From assembly GCA_030425205.1 (NCBI GenBank), contig JAUIAP010000004.1:186001-250000 (forward strand): a stretch of 64,000 nucleotides of DNA. Direction: 5' to 3'. Positions within the stretch are counted from its first letter, which is position 1, and every line of letters starts with the position of its first letter. The DNA comes from Anaerolineae bacterium. GTDB taxonomy: Bacteria > Chloroflexota > Anaerolineae > Promineifilales > Promineifilaceae. Positions 43,198 through 51,860 of this stretch are shown here, one piece after another. The notes under the pieces were generated by a model. That model was given only the letters and a program-made list of their open reading frames with translations. It searched no databases and was not told the origin of the DNA. The position numbers and the translations under genes are program-made.

Positions 43198-43392
43198 AGT
43201 CGTTTGTTCTCCAGTTTAGAACCGCTATTTGCTATACGGGTTGTAAACGGAAAGGTTGCAGGGTTGGGAAAAGTGGTTGAAATGGGGAAAATGGGGGATG
43301 TTGCTAGTCGCTAGTTGCTAGCTTTGATGAATTACCGTTGCAAGTTGCAGGTGAAGAGTTTTCTTGCCAGCCACTAGCCGCCAACTACTTTT

Positions 43393-44259
43393 ATGCTGCT
43401 CGCCTTACTCGAAACGATGCGCCCACGTCAATGGGTGAAAAATGGATTTGTCTTTGTTGCACTGCTGTTTGATGGGTTAATTTCGGCCGAAAGAGTCACA
43501 CACACACTGCTCGCCTTTGTTCTGCTCTGCCTCATGTCTGGCGCCGTCTATCTGATGAACGATCTGGCCGACATCGAAGGGGATCGGCAACATCCACGCA
43601 AACGCAATCGCCCACTGCCATCGGGCCGCTTGAATCCGTCCCTTGCAGGGATAGCCGCCGCCGTCTTCGCCTTCGGCAGCGCATTTGCAGGCTGGCTGCT
43701 CGCCCCGAACTTTGGTTATGTCCTAATCACATACTTCGTCGTGCAAATCGCCTACACATTCTATCTGAAGCGTGTCGTGCTGCTCGATGTGTTTGCCGTC
43801 GCGACGGGATTTATTCTGCGCATTGCGGCAGGTGTAACTATCATCGAAGTCGAGCGTTTTTCACCGTGGCTCTATCTGTTTGGGGGATTCTTGGCGTTGT
43901 TCATGATCTTGGGCAAACGGCGCCATGAGTTGACGCTGTTGGGCGATAACGCAGGCGGACACCGCCCCGTCTTGGCCGATTACAGCGTCGATTTTGTCGA
44001 TAAGCTGATCGGAATCGTCACAACGAGTTGCATCGTCTCCTATTCGCTTTACACATTTCTCGCTGAAGGCTTACCCGAAAATCATCTGATGATGCTCTCC
44101 ATCCCGTTCTTGATTTACGGCATGTTTCGCTATCTTTTCCTGATTCATGTACGCGATGAAGGGGGTGCGCCAGAGGAGATTTTGTTGCGGGATCGGCCGA
44201 TGCAACTCGACTTGATACTTTGGGTCATCATCGTTGTGCTCGCCCTCTACATTTTCTGA
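43393..44259 (+). CDS. UbiA-family decaprenyl-phosphate phosphoribosyltransferase
   Basis: The 288-residue polytopic protein starts MLLALLETMRPRQWVKNGFVF. RPRQWVKN is typical of the 5-phosphoribosyl-1-pyrophosphate:decaprenyl-phosphate branch of UbiA. The prenyl/Mg site YLMNDLADIEGDRQHPRKRNRPLPSG and a second motif, LGKRRHELTLLG, follow. About eight hydrophobic helices are visible. In mycobacteria the enzyme (Rv3806c) starts the arabinofuranose donor pathway; here it may serve an envelope glycan. A 15-bp hairpin with T-run (44300-44330) ends the gene. Confidence 0.85.
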   Translation: MLLALLETMRPRQWVKNGFVFVALLFDGLISAERVTHTLLAFVLLCLMSGAVYLMNDLADIEGDRQHPRKRNRPLPSGRLNPSLAGIAAAVFAFGSAFAGWLLAPNFGYVLITYFVVQIAYTFYLKRVVLLDVFAVATGFILRIAAGVTIIEVERFSPWLYLFGGFLALFMILGKRRHELTLLGDNAGGHRPVLADYSVDFVDKLIGIVTTSCIVSYSLYTFLAEGLPENHLMMLSIPFLIYGMFRYLFLIHVRDEGGAPEEILLRDRPMQLDLILWVIIVVLALYIF

Positions 44260-44266
44260 TTGCAAT

Positions 44267-44355
44267 ATCAATCCTGAGAGCATCAGGTATCTACCTTCAA
44301 AAACCGAGTTTCTGGCAGAAACTCGGTTTTTCAGGGTATATAACTTGTGTCACTT
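44267..44355. repeat. Dispersed hairpin repeat (AAACCGAGTTTCTG family), copy 1; doubles as terminator
   Basis: AAAACCGAGTTTCTG (44300-44314) and CAGAAACTCGGTTTT (44316-44330) pair over 15 bp. The flanks on both sides (ATCAATCCTGAG... and ...TCAGGG) match the copy at 53387-53499 with scattered changes. Following the UbiA gene by 40 bp, the hairpin with its T-rich end is a good rho-independent terminator for it. Confidence 0.75.
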
Positions 44356-44387
44356 AGTACAGTGTGAAGTAAATTTTATGGCGTGGT

Positions 44388-44455
44388 CATTCCCGCGCAG
44401 GCGGGAATCCAGTCTTAGAAAAGAATGGATACCTGCCTTCGCAGGTATGACGGGA
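44388..44455. repeat. Double hairpin repeat, second locus of the 20.2-kb family
   Basis: TTCCCGC GCAG GCGGGAA followed by ATACCTGC CTTC GCAGGTAT, the same order as at 20188-20260. It lies between the convergent UbiA and GNAT genes; nothing else is seen in this 256-bp gap. Confidence 0.75.
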
Positions 44456-44515
44456 CTTACTTTACGGTGTACTTATAGTCTCCACTAGAATTGGGTAGAA
44501 TGACCTTCTAACTCA

Positions 44516-45487
44516 TCATTCGCTTGGCGCATCCAACCGCTTTTCGACACGCACCCACGATGGCTCTGGCTCAAAACCCAAGTCCAAATTTAGCTGATAC
44601 ATCGGATTTGATGCGTCATTTGAGGTAAAAATCTCAGCGACTCCCTCTGCCTTGACATGCTCGATAATGCGTACTTTGAGGGCGGTGGCAAGCCCATTGC
44701 GCCGCCATTCTCGCCGCACGCCGGTGCTACCTGTATTGAATTCAGCCTGCTCGCCTGCTCGATTAAATGTGCCGAGCGATTGGGCTAGGTAATGCCCCTC
44801 TTTGATGGCCACAAACCACGCATTGGGATCAAACGTCGGTGCATCTAGCCACTTTTTACACCACTCTGCAAAGGCTGGATGATGTTTTTCACCAGTTGCT
44901 GGAATATCTCGACTCACGGTGATAGACAACTCATACAGTTTTTCGCGCCACGCTGGGTCTTGTGCTTGCAATTCTCGTACAGATACTATTTCGATCCCTT
45001 TTGCGTGCACGGCTGCAATTACATCGGCATAACGTTCTGCATCAAACTGGTCAACACGCAGTTTTGACAACTTTTCTACTGTGACCTTCTCAAACCCATA
45101 GTCGGCAAAAAAGCGCATCGCCTCAGGTCTATTGTCTAACATACCCGATTTGAGTGCGATCAGCGGTTTGTCTTTGAGCCGTTCGAGCGTGTAGGCGAGG
45201 ATTATCGGCCGAATATCCGCACTATCCTTCTCTGGATCAATAAACGCCCGAAACTCATACTTTTCAGGATGATAGGCAAATTGACTCTGAAAAGTCTCGA
45301 CATAACCGATCACATCACCATCTCGCAACACCCAATCTCGATAAAACGGATAGGCCTTGTCTCGCATCTTATCCTCATGCTGCCACTCCACAATCGGCAC
45401 GGGCGGGCCTAAGAAAACAGCCGCATCTAGTGCACTCAACATGCTATATTCCGAATCCGAATATTTAAATGGCTCAATCGTTATCAT
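44516..45487 (-). CDS. Tandem GNAT N-acetyltransferase-like protein
   Basis: The 323-residue protein holds two GNAT-type halves. The N-terminal half is diverged (VIGYVETFQSQF, ALKSGMLDNRPEAMRFFADYGFEKV). The C-terminal half keeps the acetyl-CoA block TGVRREWRRNGLATALKVRIIEH and NPMYQLNLDLGFEPEPSWVRVEK. Double-GNAT proteins of this build include mycothiol synthase-like enzymes and many of unknown substrate. Its start overlaps the stop region of the next GNAT gene by 14 bp on the same strand, so both are translated together. Confidence 0.82.
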   Translation of the reverse strand: MITIEPFKYSDSEYSMLSALDAAVFLGPPVPIVEWQHEDKMRDKAYPFYRDWVLRDGDVIGYVETFQSQFAYHPEKYEFRAFIDPEKDSADIRPIILAYTLERLKDKPLIALKSGMLDNRPEAMRFFADYGFEKVTVEKLSKLRVDQFDAERYADVIAAVHAKGIEIVSVRELQAQDPAWREKLYELSITVSRDIPATGEKHHPAFAEWCKKWLDAPTFDPNAWFVAIKEGHYLAQSLGTFNRAGEQAEFNTGSTGVRREWRRNGLATALKVRIIEHVKAEGVAEIFTSNDASNPMYQLNLDLGFEPEPSWVRVEKRLDAPSE

Positions 45488-45932
45488 TGATCACCAACTC
45501 CTTGCGCATCCAGTAAAACGCCGATCCTGCTGGATAATCGAGCAACTCGCCAACAATAGAATAACCGTGCATTTCATAAAACCGTCGCGCCTGAAACTCA
45601 TAGGTCGACAAGAAACAGTGTTTGCAGCCACGCAGTTGGGCGATTTCTTCCGCTTGTTGCAGCAACTTTGTGCCAATTCCCTGCCCGCGCAGTGCAGCTG
45701 GCACATAGAAATTGTCGATTTCAAGCCAATCCCAGTAGGTGCTCGCAGCCAACCCACCAACTGGTTCACCTGTCTCAGTTTGTAATATGAGATTCAACGG
45801 CTTGATCTTTCCGGGCTGGCGTGCCGCATTGTGCATGGGCGAGTTGCGATTGTTAAACGACTTGATTTCGTTGTGAAGGAACTCCTCAAATGACTTTGCA
45901 TCCTCCAGCACGGTAACTATCTTGATGTTCAT
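45474..45932 (-). CDS. GNAT-family N-acetyltransferase
   Basis: The 152-residue protein has EPVGGLAASTYWDWLEIDNFYVPAALRGQGIGTKLLQQAEEIA, with the R-G-x-G-I-G acetyl-CoA loop, and ARRFYEMHGYSIVGELLDYP as motif B. The overall pattern and the ending YWMRKEL are typical of short stand-alone GNATs that acetylate small amines. Substrate unknown. It is upstream partner of the double-GNAT gene, with a 14-bp overlap. Confidence 0.88.
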   Translation of the reverse strand: MNIKIVTVLEDAKSFEEFLHNEIKSFNNRNSPMHNAARQPGKIKPLNLILQTETGEPVGGLAASTYWDWLEIDNFYVPAALRGQGIGTKLLQQAEEIAQLRGCKHCFLSTYEFQARRFYEMHGYSIVGELLDYPAGSAFYWMRKELVINDND

Positions 45933-46069
45933 TGCCGCTCTCCTAATTTTCTACGGGTGGTCCGAAAATCAGATTCTCAGGTAACGTAGCGCTTCGCTCG
46001 CGGCGCAAGTTTAGGCGGTCTGATAACCTGCCCCTAAAAAGCCCATATCGCTCACTTGTGACCATTTGC

Positions 46070-46075
46070 TATAAT
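46070..46075 (+). promoter_or_regulatory. -10 box of sufE, extended and leaderless type
   Basis: TATAAT preceded by TGC (extended -10). The ATG at 46084 begins 8 bases downstream, so the transcript should have almost no untranslated leader. No convincing -35 hexamer is visible. Confidence 0.6.
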
Positions 46076-46083
46076 CGTCCACC

Positions 46084-46518
46084 ATGAGCAATTATATTCC
46101 AGAAAAACTAGATGACATTTTAGAAGACTTCGGATTTGCCGAAGGACGCGAAAAGTTAGAGTATTTGCTTGAGTTCTCCGAGCGACTCCCCGCGCTTCCA
46201 GCGTGGCTGCAAGGCGAACGCGACAAGATGGAGCCTGTGCATGAGTGCATGAGCCCCGTTTTCGTTTTCGGCCGACCCGAAGACGATGGCAAAATGGTCT
46301 ACTACTTTGACGCTCCCCCCGAATCCCCCACCGTGCGCGGTTTTGCGACCATCCTGATGGAAGGGGTGAACGGCACCTCCACGCCACAACAAATTATGGA
46401 AATTGACGACCTCTTCTATCGCAAGGCGGGCTTCCAAAAAGTGCTTACTGGCCAGCGGATGCGCGGCATGTCAACCTTTCTCACCTATATGAAACGGATC
46501 GCAGAACAGCACATTTAG
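46084..46518 (+). CDS. sufE: SufE-family sulfur acceptor protein
   Basis: The 144-residue protein reads DDILEDFGFAEGREKLEYLLEFSERLPALP, then KMEPVHECMSPVFVF with the single conserved Cys (Cys55) that accepts persulfide from the cysteine desulfurase SufS. GFATILMEGVNGTSTPQQIMEI and the C-terminal GQRMRGMSTFLTYMKR also match SufE. It stimulates Fe-S cluster assembly in the cytoplasm. No other suf gene is in the window, so it is a stand-alone copy. Confidence 0.93.
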   Translation: MSNYIPEKLDDILEDFGFAEGREKLEYLLEFSERLPALPAWLQGERDKMEPVHECMSPVFVFGRPEDDGKMVYYFDAPPESPTVRGFATILMEGVNGTSTPQQIMEIDDLFYRKAGFQKVLTGQRMRGMSTFLTYMKRIAEQHI

Positions 46519-46610
46519 CGTTCGGTGGACGTTAAGGTTCCTAAAAATGTAGGTAAAACGTCGGTTCAACAGAGCCAAAGTAGCATACACTCAGAGGATA
46601 CCCAAAGAAT

Positions 46611-46641
46611 TTGCAAAATCGGCCGAAATGATTACTATATA
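46611..46641 (+). promoter_or_regulatory. Promoter of the MoxR-DUF58 unit with TCGGCCGA in its spacer
   Basis: TTGCAA (46611-46616) and TACTAT or the overlapping TATATA (46633-46641) lie 16-19 bp apart. The octamer TCGGCCGA (46619-46626) occupies the spacer. AAGGAG follows 14 bases before ATG 46718. Confidence 0.5.
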
Positions 46642-46717
46642 AAGTGAACTTTCGGAATCATTTTGGTGACAATTCCTCGCATTTCTGTAGCGAGTTTCTA
46701 TCGAAGGAGTCCTTTTC

Positions 46718-47671
46718 ATGGCAACTGTGCAAGCAATCGCTGAACGCATCATCGAAAATGTCGAGCGTGTCATCGTTGGTAAGCGGCGCGTCGTTGAACT
46801 AACCGTTCTTGGAATGCTTTGTCAGGGTCACGTCCTTATTGAAGACGTTCCCGGCGTTGGCAAAACCGTTCTCGCTAAATCTCTCGCAAAATCGGTTGGC
46901 TGTTCGTTTCAGCGCATTCAATTTACGCCCGATATGTTGCCCAGCGACGTAACGGGCGTTTCCGTTTTTAACCAAAAGACGCTTGAATTCGAGTTTCGAC
47001 CCGGCCCAATTCACGCCCAAGTCGTGCTCGTTGACGAAATCAATCGCGCAACACCAAAGACACAATCCTCCTTGCTTGAGGCGATGGAGGAGCGACAGGT
47101 GACGGTCGATGGCGAGAGCTACATTTTGGCTGAGCCGTTCATGGTTTTGGCAACCCAAAATCCGATTGAGTATGAGGGGACATTCCCACTGCCCGAAGCA
47201 CAGCTTGACCGGTTTATGCTCAAGTTGGAGGTCGGCTATCCATCGGCCGAAGAGGAGATCAACATTCTCGACCGCCAGCAGTTTGCCCATCCCGTCACGG
47301 ATTTGCGGCAAGTCGTCTCCGTGGAAGAGTTGCGTGCCGCGCAAACCGCAATTAAAGACATCTACATTGATCGCCACGTGAAAGAGTATATCGTCAACAT
47401 CGCACGCGAAACGCGCCAGCACCCCGACGTCTATCTTGGCGCCAGCACGCGCGGAGCGATTGCACTCTACCGTCTTTCACAAGCACGCGCCGCCTTACAA
47501 GAACGCGACTATGTTCTCCCCGATGATGTGAAATATCTTGCACCATGGGCTATTGCACATCGCGTCATCGTCGGCCCTGCGGCACGCATCAAAGACATCA
47601 CCCAACGCGAAATTGTCCTAGATGTATTGGACAAACTGCCCGTTCCCGGCGCACAAGTTAAGAGAAGATAG
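46718..47671 (+). CDS. MoxR-family AAA+ ATPase paired with DUF58 protein
   Basis: The 317-residue protein has Walker [19 protein letters not shown] (about 43-60), Walker [23 protein letters not shown], and sensor [25 protein letters not shown]. The lid has [20 protein letters not shown]. It is the same length as, and closely similar to, the copy at 27847-28800. The DUF58 gene follows after 59 bp, the common MoxR-DUF58 arrangement in which the ATPase is thought to act on the VWA-like DUF58 partner. Substrate unknown. Confidence 0.93.
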   Translation: MATVQAIAERIIENVERVIVGKRRVVELTVLGMLCQGHVLIEDVPGVGKTVLAKSLAKSVGCSFQRIQFTPDMLPSDVTGVSVFNQKTLEFEFRPGPIHAQVVLVDEINRATPKTQSSLLEAMEERQVTVDGESYILAEPFMVLATQNPIEYEGTFPLPEAQLDRFMLKLEVGYPSAEEEINILDRQQFAHPVTDLRQVVSVEELRAAQTAIKDIYIDRHVKEYIVNIARETRQHPDVYLGASTRGAIALYRLSQARAALQERDYVLPDDVKYLAPWAIAHRVIVGPAARIKDITQREIVLDVLDKLPVPGAQVKRR

Positions 47672-47730
47672 TGCTTAATAGGGAGTCAATAGTGCGTCGT
47701 CAAACCCACTAAAACCACCCTCCACCACAA

Positions 47731-49047
47731 ATGCGTCAACGCCGCTCCCTCGTATTCTTCCTACTCGCCCTCCTCACGCTTGTGATGGGGTTTTCTTCTG
47801 GGCGTGATTTGTGGTTTACGATCGCCTACTTGCTGGGATTGTTGTTGATCGTCTCCTTCTTTTGGTCGCTCATCAACCTGCGTTCAACAAAGATTTCTCG
47901 TGTGACGCGCAATCGACGTACACAGGTGGGACAGCCGATGGAGGAGCGCATCCTCGTCGTCAATACCAGCATTGTGCCGAAACTATGGCTTGAGGTACGC
48001 GATAATTCGACGTTTCCCGACCACAACATGAGCCGTGTGGTCACGAATCTCCCGCCGCGCAAACGGTATGGCTGGCGCAATCGCACAATGAGCCGGCTAC
48101 GCGGCCGCTATCGACTTGGCCCAATGTTGATTCGCACAAGCGATCCCTTCGGACTTTTTCCAATGGAGCGCAAAATTGATGCAACGACAAACGTGGTCGT
48201 GTTTCCACAAACGGTTGAAGTTTGGGCATTTGCCTTGCCATCCGGCGTGTTGTCGGGCGGAGATGCCCTGCGGCGACGCGCCTTTCAAGTGACGACGAAT
48301 GCGGCTGGTGTGCGCGACTATGCACCCGGCGACAGCTTTAGCCGCATCCATTGGCGCAGCACAGCGCGACGCAATCGCATGATCGTCAAAGAGTTTGAAC
48401 TCGACCCGCAAACGGATATTTGGATCGTGCCAGATATGTCGGCCGCCGCGCAGGTTGGTGTGACTCGCGCCGAAGCGATTGTTGAAGAGCAAAGCGTTAT
48501 CATGCCCGCAAACGAGCAGAGCAGCTCCAGTGCACTGGTCACGCTCCCGCTGTCAACCGAAGAGTACATTGTGACGATTGCCGCCTCACTGGCACGCCAT
48601 TTTTTGCGGCTTGATCGGGCAGTTGGCATGATGGCAAACGGTCAGACGGGCGAATTTGTTCAGCCAGATCGCGGAGAACGTCAAACCAATAAGCTGCTTG
48701 AAACGCTGGCGGTGCTGCGTGCAAAAGGGACGATGGACATTGCCAACACGATGCTCACGCAGTCAAATCGTTTCCAACGCGGCACAACGATTATCGTCAT
48801 CACCTCGACAACCGATGTGGCATGGGCGGCGAGTGCACGCGAGTTGATGCGTCGTGGATTACGCGTAATGACTATTTTGGTCAATCCAGCCGGTTTCTTG
48901 GATGAAGAGGATGAGGCAGTTCTTTCGGCCGATGGTCTTCACTCCCTGCTCCAGCTAAACGCCGTCCCCACGATTTATGTCAATGCGGGGGATAATCTCA
49001 CCGAAGCTCTCAGCGGTACGCGTCGGGCAGCCTTCCACAAAAGATAG
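47731..49047 (+). CDS. DUF58-domain membrane protein, MoxR partner
   Basis: The 438-residue protein has two N-terminal hydrophobic segments (about 7-22 and 27-45). A beta-rich part (RVTRNRRTQVGQPMEERILV) and the DUF58 signature GVRDYAPGDSFSRIHWRSTARRNRMIVKEFE (about 191-221) follow. A C-terminal VWA-like part ends TTIIVITSTTDVAWAASARELMRRG. DUF58 proteins form membrane partners of MoxR ATPases in envelope-associated processes. An insert near 250-275 (QSVIMPANEQSSSSALVTL) is longer than usual. Confidence 0.9.
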   Translation: MRQRRSLVFFLLALLTLVMGFSSGRDLWFTIAYLLGLLLIVSFFWSLINLRSTKISRVTRNRRTQVGQPMEERILVVNTSIVPKLWLEVRDNSTFPDHNMSRVVTNLPPRKRYGWRNRTMSRLRGRYRLGPMLIRTSDPFGLFPMERKIDATTNVVVFPQTVEVWAFALPSGVLSGGDALRRRAFQVTTNAAGVRDYAPGDSFSRIHWRSTARRNRMIVKEFELDPQTDIWIVPDMSAAAQVGVTRAEAIVEEQSVIMPANEQSSSSALVTLPLSTEEYIVTIAASLARHFLRLDRAVGMMANGQTGEFVQPDRGERQTNKLLETLAVLRAKGTMDIANTMLTQSNRFQRGTTIIVITSTTDVAWAASARELMRRGLRVMTILVNPAGFLDEEDEAVLSADGLHSLLQLNAVPTIYVNAGDNLTEALSGTRRAAFHKR

Positions 49048-49113
49048 AAAACAATTAACTTGCGCAAGTGGCGCAAAGCTCATTCGGCTAGCGTTACAGC
49101 GGTTACGATTCGT

Positions 49114-50007
49114 TTAAGGGTTTGGAATTTGCCGCTCTGTATCTGCTGGAAACGGATCGCCATTTGGCAAGCCACGTAGAAAGTTGCAGCGGTTTTCATC
49201 AATTTCCTCCCACACAAACCCCATCGCCCGAAATGTATCGATGTCACTGATCCAGCGCCTTACACGCCGTGTTGAGCCGACGACATCCAGCGCAAAAACA
49301 TGGGGCGAGTCGGGACACTTCAATGCCAAATAGATCGGCTCCCCTTCAACAAACTGCTCCAAGTAGCTATCATTCACATGGCGCACAGCACCCCATCGAT
49401 AGCCAAAGGCGTTGAACGCTTCACTCGTCGTGATCCAACGTCGCTGATTATTTTCCATTAAATAGACCTTCAGGCCGTCCCCTTGCAATAACATGCCGTC
49501 CCGCGCAAAGCGCACAGTGGTTGTGCCGCCATTACCGCTGGCGAAGAGGGTGTTGAGGCTGGTAATATCAAACAGTTGCAGATTGGCAATGGCGACAAAG
49601 GCGACCAACGCGATGAACAGCCGCACCATCGTGCGCGGCATGTTGTCGATCATGGGGATGTGCTCGACTGATTCGGTAATAGTGTCTTTATGTTCAACTT
49701 CGTCTGCTGGAATGGTGAACGTTTCGGCCGATTCTGGCTGCACTTGCAATGGCATAGCCTCTTCAACCAATGCGGGAGCCCGTTTAACTGGCTCTGCCTG
49801 CAACAGCGAATCGGTGGCCGCTAAATCGGCTGGAGAACGTTCTGCAAAGAGAGCTGGTGGCTCGGGTGCGAGATCAGCAACAGCATTATGTGAGGGAATA
49901 GGTGGCAATTCGGCCGATTTCTCCGCACCATTCTCTCGCGTCACCCTTCGCTCCTCCAGCGCGTCGATGAGCAAATCAAGTAGTTGATCAATTGATGTTG
50001 TAGCCAT
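49114..50007 (-). CDS. Single-pass membrane protein with paired beta repeats, unrecognised
   Basis: The 297-residue protein has an acidic, Pro/Ala-rich cytoplasmic part, a membrane helix (about 128-147) and an outer part with two similar units. These are KVYLMENNQRRWITTSEAFNAFGYRWGAVRHVND and HVFALDVVGSTRRVRRWISDIDTFRAMGFVWEEIDEN. Repeats reading ...RR-I-s-...-F-a-GY-W-d-V are often seen in secreted Chloroflexota and Patescibacteria proteins and may bind wall sugars, but the function is unknown. It converges on the DUF58 gene. Confidence 0.75.
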   Translation of the reverse strand: MATTSIDQLLDLLIDALEERRVTRENGAEKSAELPPIPSHNAVADLAPEPPALFAERSPADLAATDSLLQAEPVKRAPALVEEAMPLQVQPESAETFTIPADEVEHKDTITESVEHIPMIDNMPRTMVRLFIALVAFVAIANLQLFDITSLNTLFASGNGGTTTVRFARDGMLLQGDGLKVYLMENNQRRWITTSEAFNAFGYRWGAVRHVNDSYLEQFVEGEPIYLALKCPDSPHVFALDVVGSTRRVRRWISDIDTFRAMGFVWEEIDENRCNFLRGLPNGDPFPADTERQIPNP

Positions 50008-50077
50008 AGTGAAATTGGAGCGCGATCATCCTGACTGTCGATGATTCGTCGTGCAATCAAGCGGGTCGCGCACCAAG

Positions 50078-50818
50078 TTATTGGATAATGAAGAAGCCTA
50101 GAATCTCGCCCAAGCTAGAAAAAATATCGCTATAGAAGTTGCCGCCGAGTTGTCGGAATAGCTCAAAATCCATGTTCGGTGCGCCGATAAAGGGGCGGAT
50201 CGTCCATGCGAGCTGGCTGCCGACAAAAGCGTAGATGATGACCCAGATCCGCATGAGCCAGCGTCGCCGCTTCTCATCATCGTCACCCGTTCCAGAGACG
50301 ATGCGCATCCCCTGCCCGAGATAGACTAGCCCAATCGTTCCCGCAACCGTAAATGCACCCACGTTGATTAGCTTAAAAAATTGGTACTGCGTGTCATCGG
50401 TCGTGAGCAGGAAAAAGAGCGTGATCGGCGCGATGGACATGAGCAAAACGGCTGTAACGGTCAGCGCGGTCAACATCAGGGCGACGTTTTGCGAAAGGCT
50501 CTGGTTGCTGCCAAAGAGAACGTTGAAAAAGTAGAGGGTCGGGGAGCAGATGATTAGCGTAGCGAGAAATAGAATGGGCAGTTTAACCGTCGAGCTAAGC
50601 GTTTGCAGCAATGTGCTGCTGCTACCCAGCACCGCGCCATAGAGCGCGAAAAACGTGATGGCAGCAAAGAACATGCTGCGAATCTTGGCGGTTATGTCTA
50701 CGCCGTCACGAATTTCACGGAAAAATCGCTGGCGGTCACGCAGGATTTCCTCAACAACACCGAGATTCTTGAGGCTATTTTCGAGTGAGAGATTTCGGCC
50801 GAAACTCAATCCTTTCAT
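50078..50818 (-). CDS. Polytopic membrane protein, unrecognised
   Basis: The 246-residue protein has about five hydrophobic segments: SMFFAAITFFALYGAVL, LPILFLATLIICSPTLYFF, VALMLTALTVTAVLLMSIAPITLFF, VGAFTVAGTIGLVYL and IWVIIYAFVGSQLAW. A charged cytoplasmic N-terminus with a predicted helix (LENSLKNLGVVEEILRDRQRFF) precedes them. It is the last gene of a same-strand run with the HAAS-type membrane protein and PadR, gap 22 bp. Probably one unit regulated by PadR. No family assigned with confidence. Confidence 0.72.
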   Translation of the reverse strand: MKGLSFGRNLSLENSLKNLGVVEEILRDRQRFFREIRDGVDITAKIRSMFFAAITFFALYGAVLGSSSTLLQTLSSTVKLPILFLATLIICSPTLYFFNVLFGSNQSLSQNVALMLTALTVTAVLLMSIAPITLFFLLTTDDTQYQFFKLINVGAFTVAGTIGLVYLGQGMRIVSGTGDDDEKRRRWLMRIWVIIYAFVGSQLAWTIRPFIGAPNMDFELFRQLGGNFYSDIFSSLGEILGFFIIQ

Positions 50819-50840
50819 AATAGTGGCTTATTGCGAGCAG

Positions 50841-51311
50841 CTAATTGCGACTGGCAACGATAAAGATGACGCTGATTGTCCAAAAAAAAGTCCATGCGGC
50901 GGCGACATAGGGCCAGCGGCGGCATTGGGTTAGGGGTAGTACAAAAAGGACGCCTGCGATGAGAACGCGAGTCGGGCGGCTGAACAGGGTCGGCCACCCA
51001 GCGGTGGTGCCGTCGGCCGCAAAGATCAGCCAGCGCAGCACGAGCGTAAAAAAGACTGGCACGATGCACATCAGAATCACATGCGTCATTTCGCTACCTT
51101 TGTGAACCTGCTGCAACGCGATTGACGACTCCAATACGCCGAAATCTTCGGCCGCTTTGAGCAAGGCGGTTGTGCGATCTTTGCCGTGCATTTCTGCATC
51201 AGCGACCGCATCCTCTAGATGGGCGCGAATCTCCTCCAACAGCTCCCACTCTTCCTCTTTGCTGAGGTTGAGCTGACTGCGGATCTGTTCAAGTAGGCTG
51301 TCGATTGTCAC
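50841..51311 (-). CDS. HAAS/permease-prefix-domain membrane protein, PadR partner
   Basis: The 156-residue protein starts with a helical soluble part (SLLEQIRSQLNLSKEEEWELLEEIRAHLEDAVADAEMHG) of the kind found in DUF1700/HAAS and permease-prefix domains. Three hydrophobic segments follow (about 75-95, 108-125, 130-150). Genes of this kind are regularly placed after PadR regulators, and the pair here is 28 bp apart on the same strand. The soluble part is thought to act as a sensor or adaptor of the membrane section. Confidence 0.75.
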   Translation of the reverse strand: MTIDSLLEQIRSQLNLSKEEEWELLEEIRAHLEDAVADAEMHGKDRTTALLKAAEDFGVLESSIALQQVHKGSEMTHVILMCIVPVFFTLVLRWLIFAADGTTAGWPTLFSRPTRVLIAGVLFVLPLTQCRRWPYVAAAWTFFWTISVIFIVASRN

Positions 51312-51339
51312 GAGATTGCAATTTACAGGATAAGTTTGT

Positions 51340-51672
51340 TCAGGATTGAACGCCTAACATTGCCTGCATTTGACGCATAAAGTTGTCCCATTCGGCCGAT
51401 CCTTCATCGAGCATTTTGCGTCCTTCTGCCGTTAGACGATAGTATTTGCGCCGCCGCTGCGAGTCGGTCTTAATCCACTCACTCGTCACCAGCCCCGCCT
51501 GTTTCATGCGATGTAATGTCGGATAAAGCAGCCCTTCTTTCATTTCAAAGTAGCCGCCGCTCCGCTCTTTCAACTCCTGCACAATCTGATAGCCATACAT
51601 TGGCTCATCGTTGAGCAAGCGTAATATCAATATCTCGCTACTGCCTTTGCGAATCTGGTCTTTGATTGACAT
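51340..51672 (-). CDS. PadR-family transcriptional regulator
   Basis: The 110-residue protein has the PadR winged helix: IRKGSSEILILRLLNDEPMYGYQIVQELKERSGGYFEMKEGLLYPTLHRMKQAGLV. It continues SEWIKTDSQRRRKYYRLTAEG and a dimerising C-terminal helix. Small PadR proteins repress their own operon until a ligand binds. It is the first gene of a three-gene unit with two membrane proteins (51311-50078) and may control them. Confidence 0.93.
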   Translation of the reverse strand: MSIKDQIRKGSSEILILRLLNDEPMYGYQIVQELKERSGGYFEMKEGLLYPTLHRMKQAGLVTSEWIKTDSQRRRKYYRLTAEGRKMLDEGSAEWDNFMRQMQAMLGVQS

Positions 51673-51860
51673 CGTTTACCTATGTTTGTTATGGTATGAT
51701 GCCTAAGTATATGATGTATTGTCTATTTGTCAATGGGATTGATTAACAGACAACGTTCAACTGTGTATAGATTTAGCAGATTAATGTCACCACAATGTCA
51801 CAGTGCCAATCTCGCGTTACAATCAAGCAAAACCAAAGTCTCTGCAACACGGCACTAATT

